A DNA stretch of 6,510 bases. Origin: Spirochaetota bacterium. GTDB lineage: Bacteria > Spirochaetota > UBA4802 > UBA5368. The position numbers were made by a program, and so were the translations under genes. Location of the stretch: positions 1-6,510 of the forward strand of contig JAGODA010000181.1 of the NCBI GenBank assembly GCA_017998475.1, written 5' to 3'. Below the pieces are notes generated by a model. It made no database searches. It was not told the origin of the DNA and worked only from the letters and a program-made list of their open reading frames with translations. Within the stretch, counting starts at the first letter, position 1. Every line of letters starts with the position of its first letter. This document shows, one piece after another, positions 6,259 to 6,510 of this stretch.

Positions 6259-6510
6259 TCAATCCTCCGCCCTGTCCCTCCCGGCCGCACCGCGGCGCAT
6301 GAGATGGTAAAGCGCGAGGCCCGCGAAGAACCCGACCGCCATATTGAAGACGAGAGCCAGAATGACGGTGAGCGCCATCGGCGCGAGCTCCCGGTTGAAG
6401 GAGAGGTCTTTCGCGAATTTCGTGAGCTCCACGCCGACCAGGAGCATCATGGCTCCGATGATGGCCATCGGGAACACGGCGAAGAGCGCCGCGATGGAGC
6501 CCGCGAAGAA
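6259..6510 (-). CDS. C-terminal part of a membrane transporter, MOT1/SulP-like (partial)
   Basis: Only the last 83 codons are inside the window; the frame is open to the right edge, so the true start lies beyond 6510. Two long hydrophobic segments are visible, the first running from the FFAGSIAALF at the edge through VFPMAIIGAMMLLVGVEL, the second from about MALTVILALVF to GLALYHLM. They are joined by a short polar loop (TKFAKDLSFNRE), and the end is charged (RRGAAGRDRAED). The pattern of an 'FPMAIIGAMMLLVGVEL' helix, an 'AKDL' loop and a final GFFAGLALYHLM helix resembles the C-terminal membrane segments of molybdate/sulfate transporters of the MOT1/SulP group. That would be uptake of an oxyanion at the inner membrane. 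The membrane nature is certain; the family is moderately supported from so short a piece. Confidence 0.5.
   Translation of the reverse strand, partial: FFAGSIAALFAVFPMAIIGAMMLLVGVELTKFAKDLSFNRELAPMALTVILALVFNMAVGFFAGLALYHLMRRGAAGRDRAED

Overview
The window is compact, GC-rich bacterial DNA with short intergenic gaps. An MCE/MlaE/MlaF-type lipid transport locus implies a Gram-negative (diderm) bacterium. The overall look of the Mla proteins and of the membrane-anchored glycoside-hydrolase-like protein would fit an environmental spirochaete or a similar diderm, but this is only an impression and nothing here fixes the taxon.

Left part (1-2354, minus strand): a palindrome-rich stretch of about 90 bp lies at the 3' end of a three-gene operon read right to left: MlaE-like permease, MlaF-like ABC subunit, MlaD-like MCE protein. 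The genes abut or lie 13 bp apart. The most notable point is that the MlaF-like subunit keeps the family fold and its C-terminal tail but has lost the Walker A lysine and departs from consensus in the signature, Walker B, D-loop and H-switch. It is therefore probably a pseudo-ATPase in an otherwise normal-looking complex.

Middle part (2355-4802): a divergent intergenic region of about 170 bp with an inverted repeat leads into a plus-strand pair. The first gene encodes a membrane-anchored protein with a LysM-like segment and a putative glycoside hydrolase domain (GHL13/DUF4015 type). The second encodes a class I SAM-dependent methyltransferase whose GTG start overlaps the preceding stop by 4 bp (GTGA), so the two are translationally coupled.

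Right part (4803-6510): a 76-bp gap with a good sigma70-like promoter precedes an MFS transporter of the GPH (melibiose carrier) family. It ends 3 bp from the convergent stop codon of a minus-strand gene cut by the window edge. That gene encodes the C-terminal two or so membrane segments of a transporter resembling the MOT1/SulP sulfate/molybdate group.

How the genes relate: the left operon should move phospholipid or another lipid between the inner and outer membranes. The middle pair may act on envelope glycans or on an unknown substrate. The right-hand transporters appear to be independent units. No RNA gene, insertion sequence or CRISPR array was seen.
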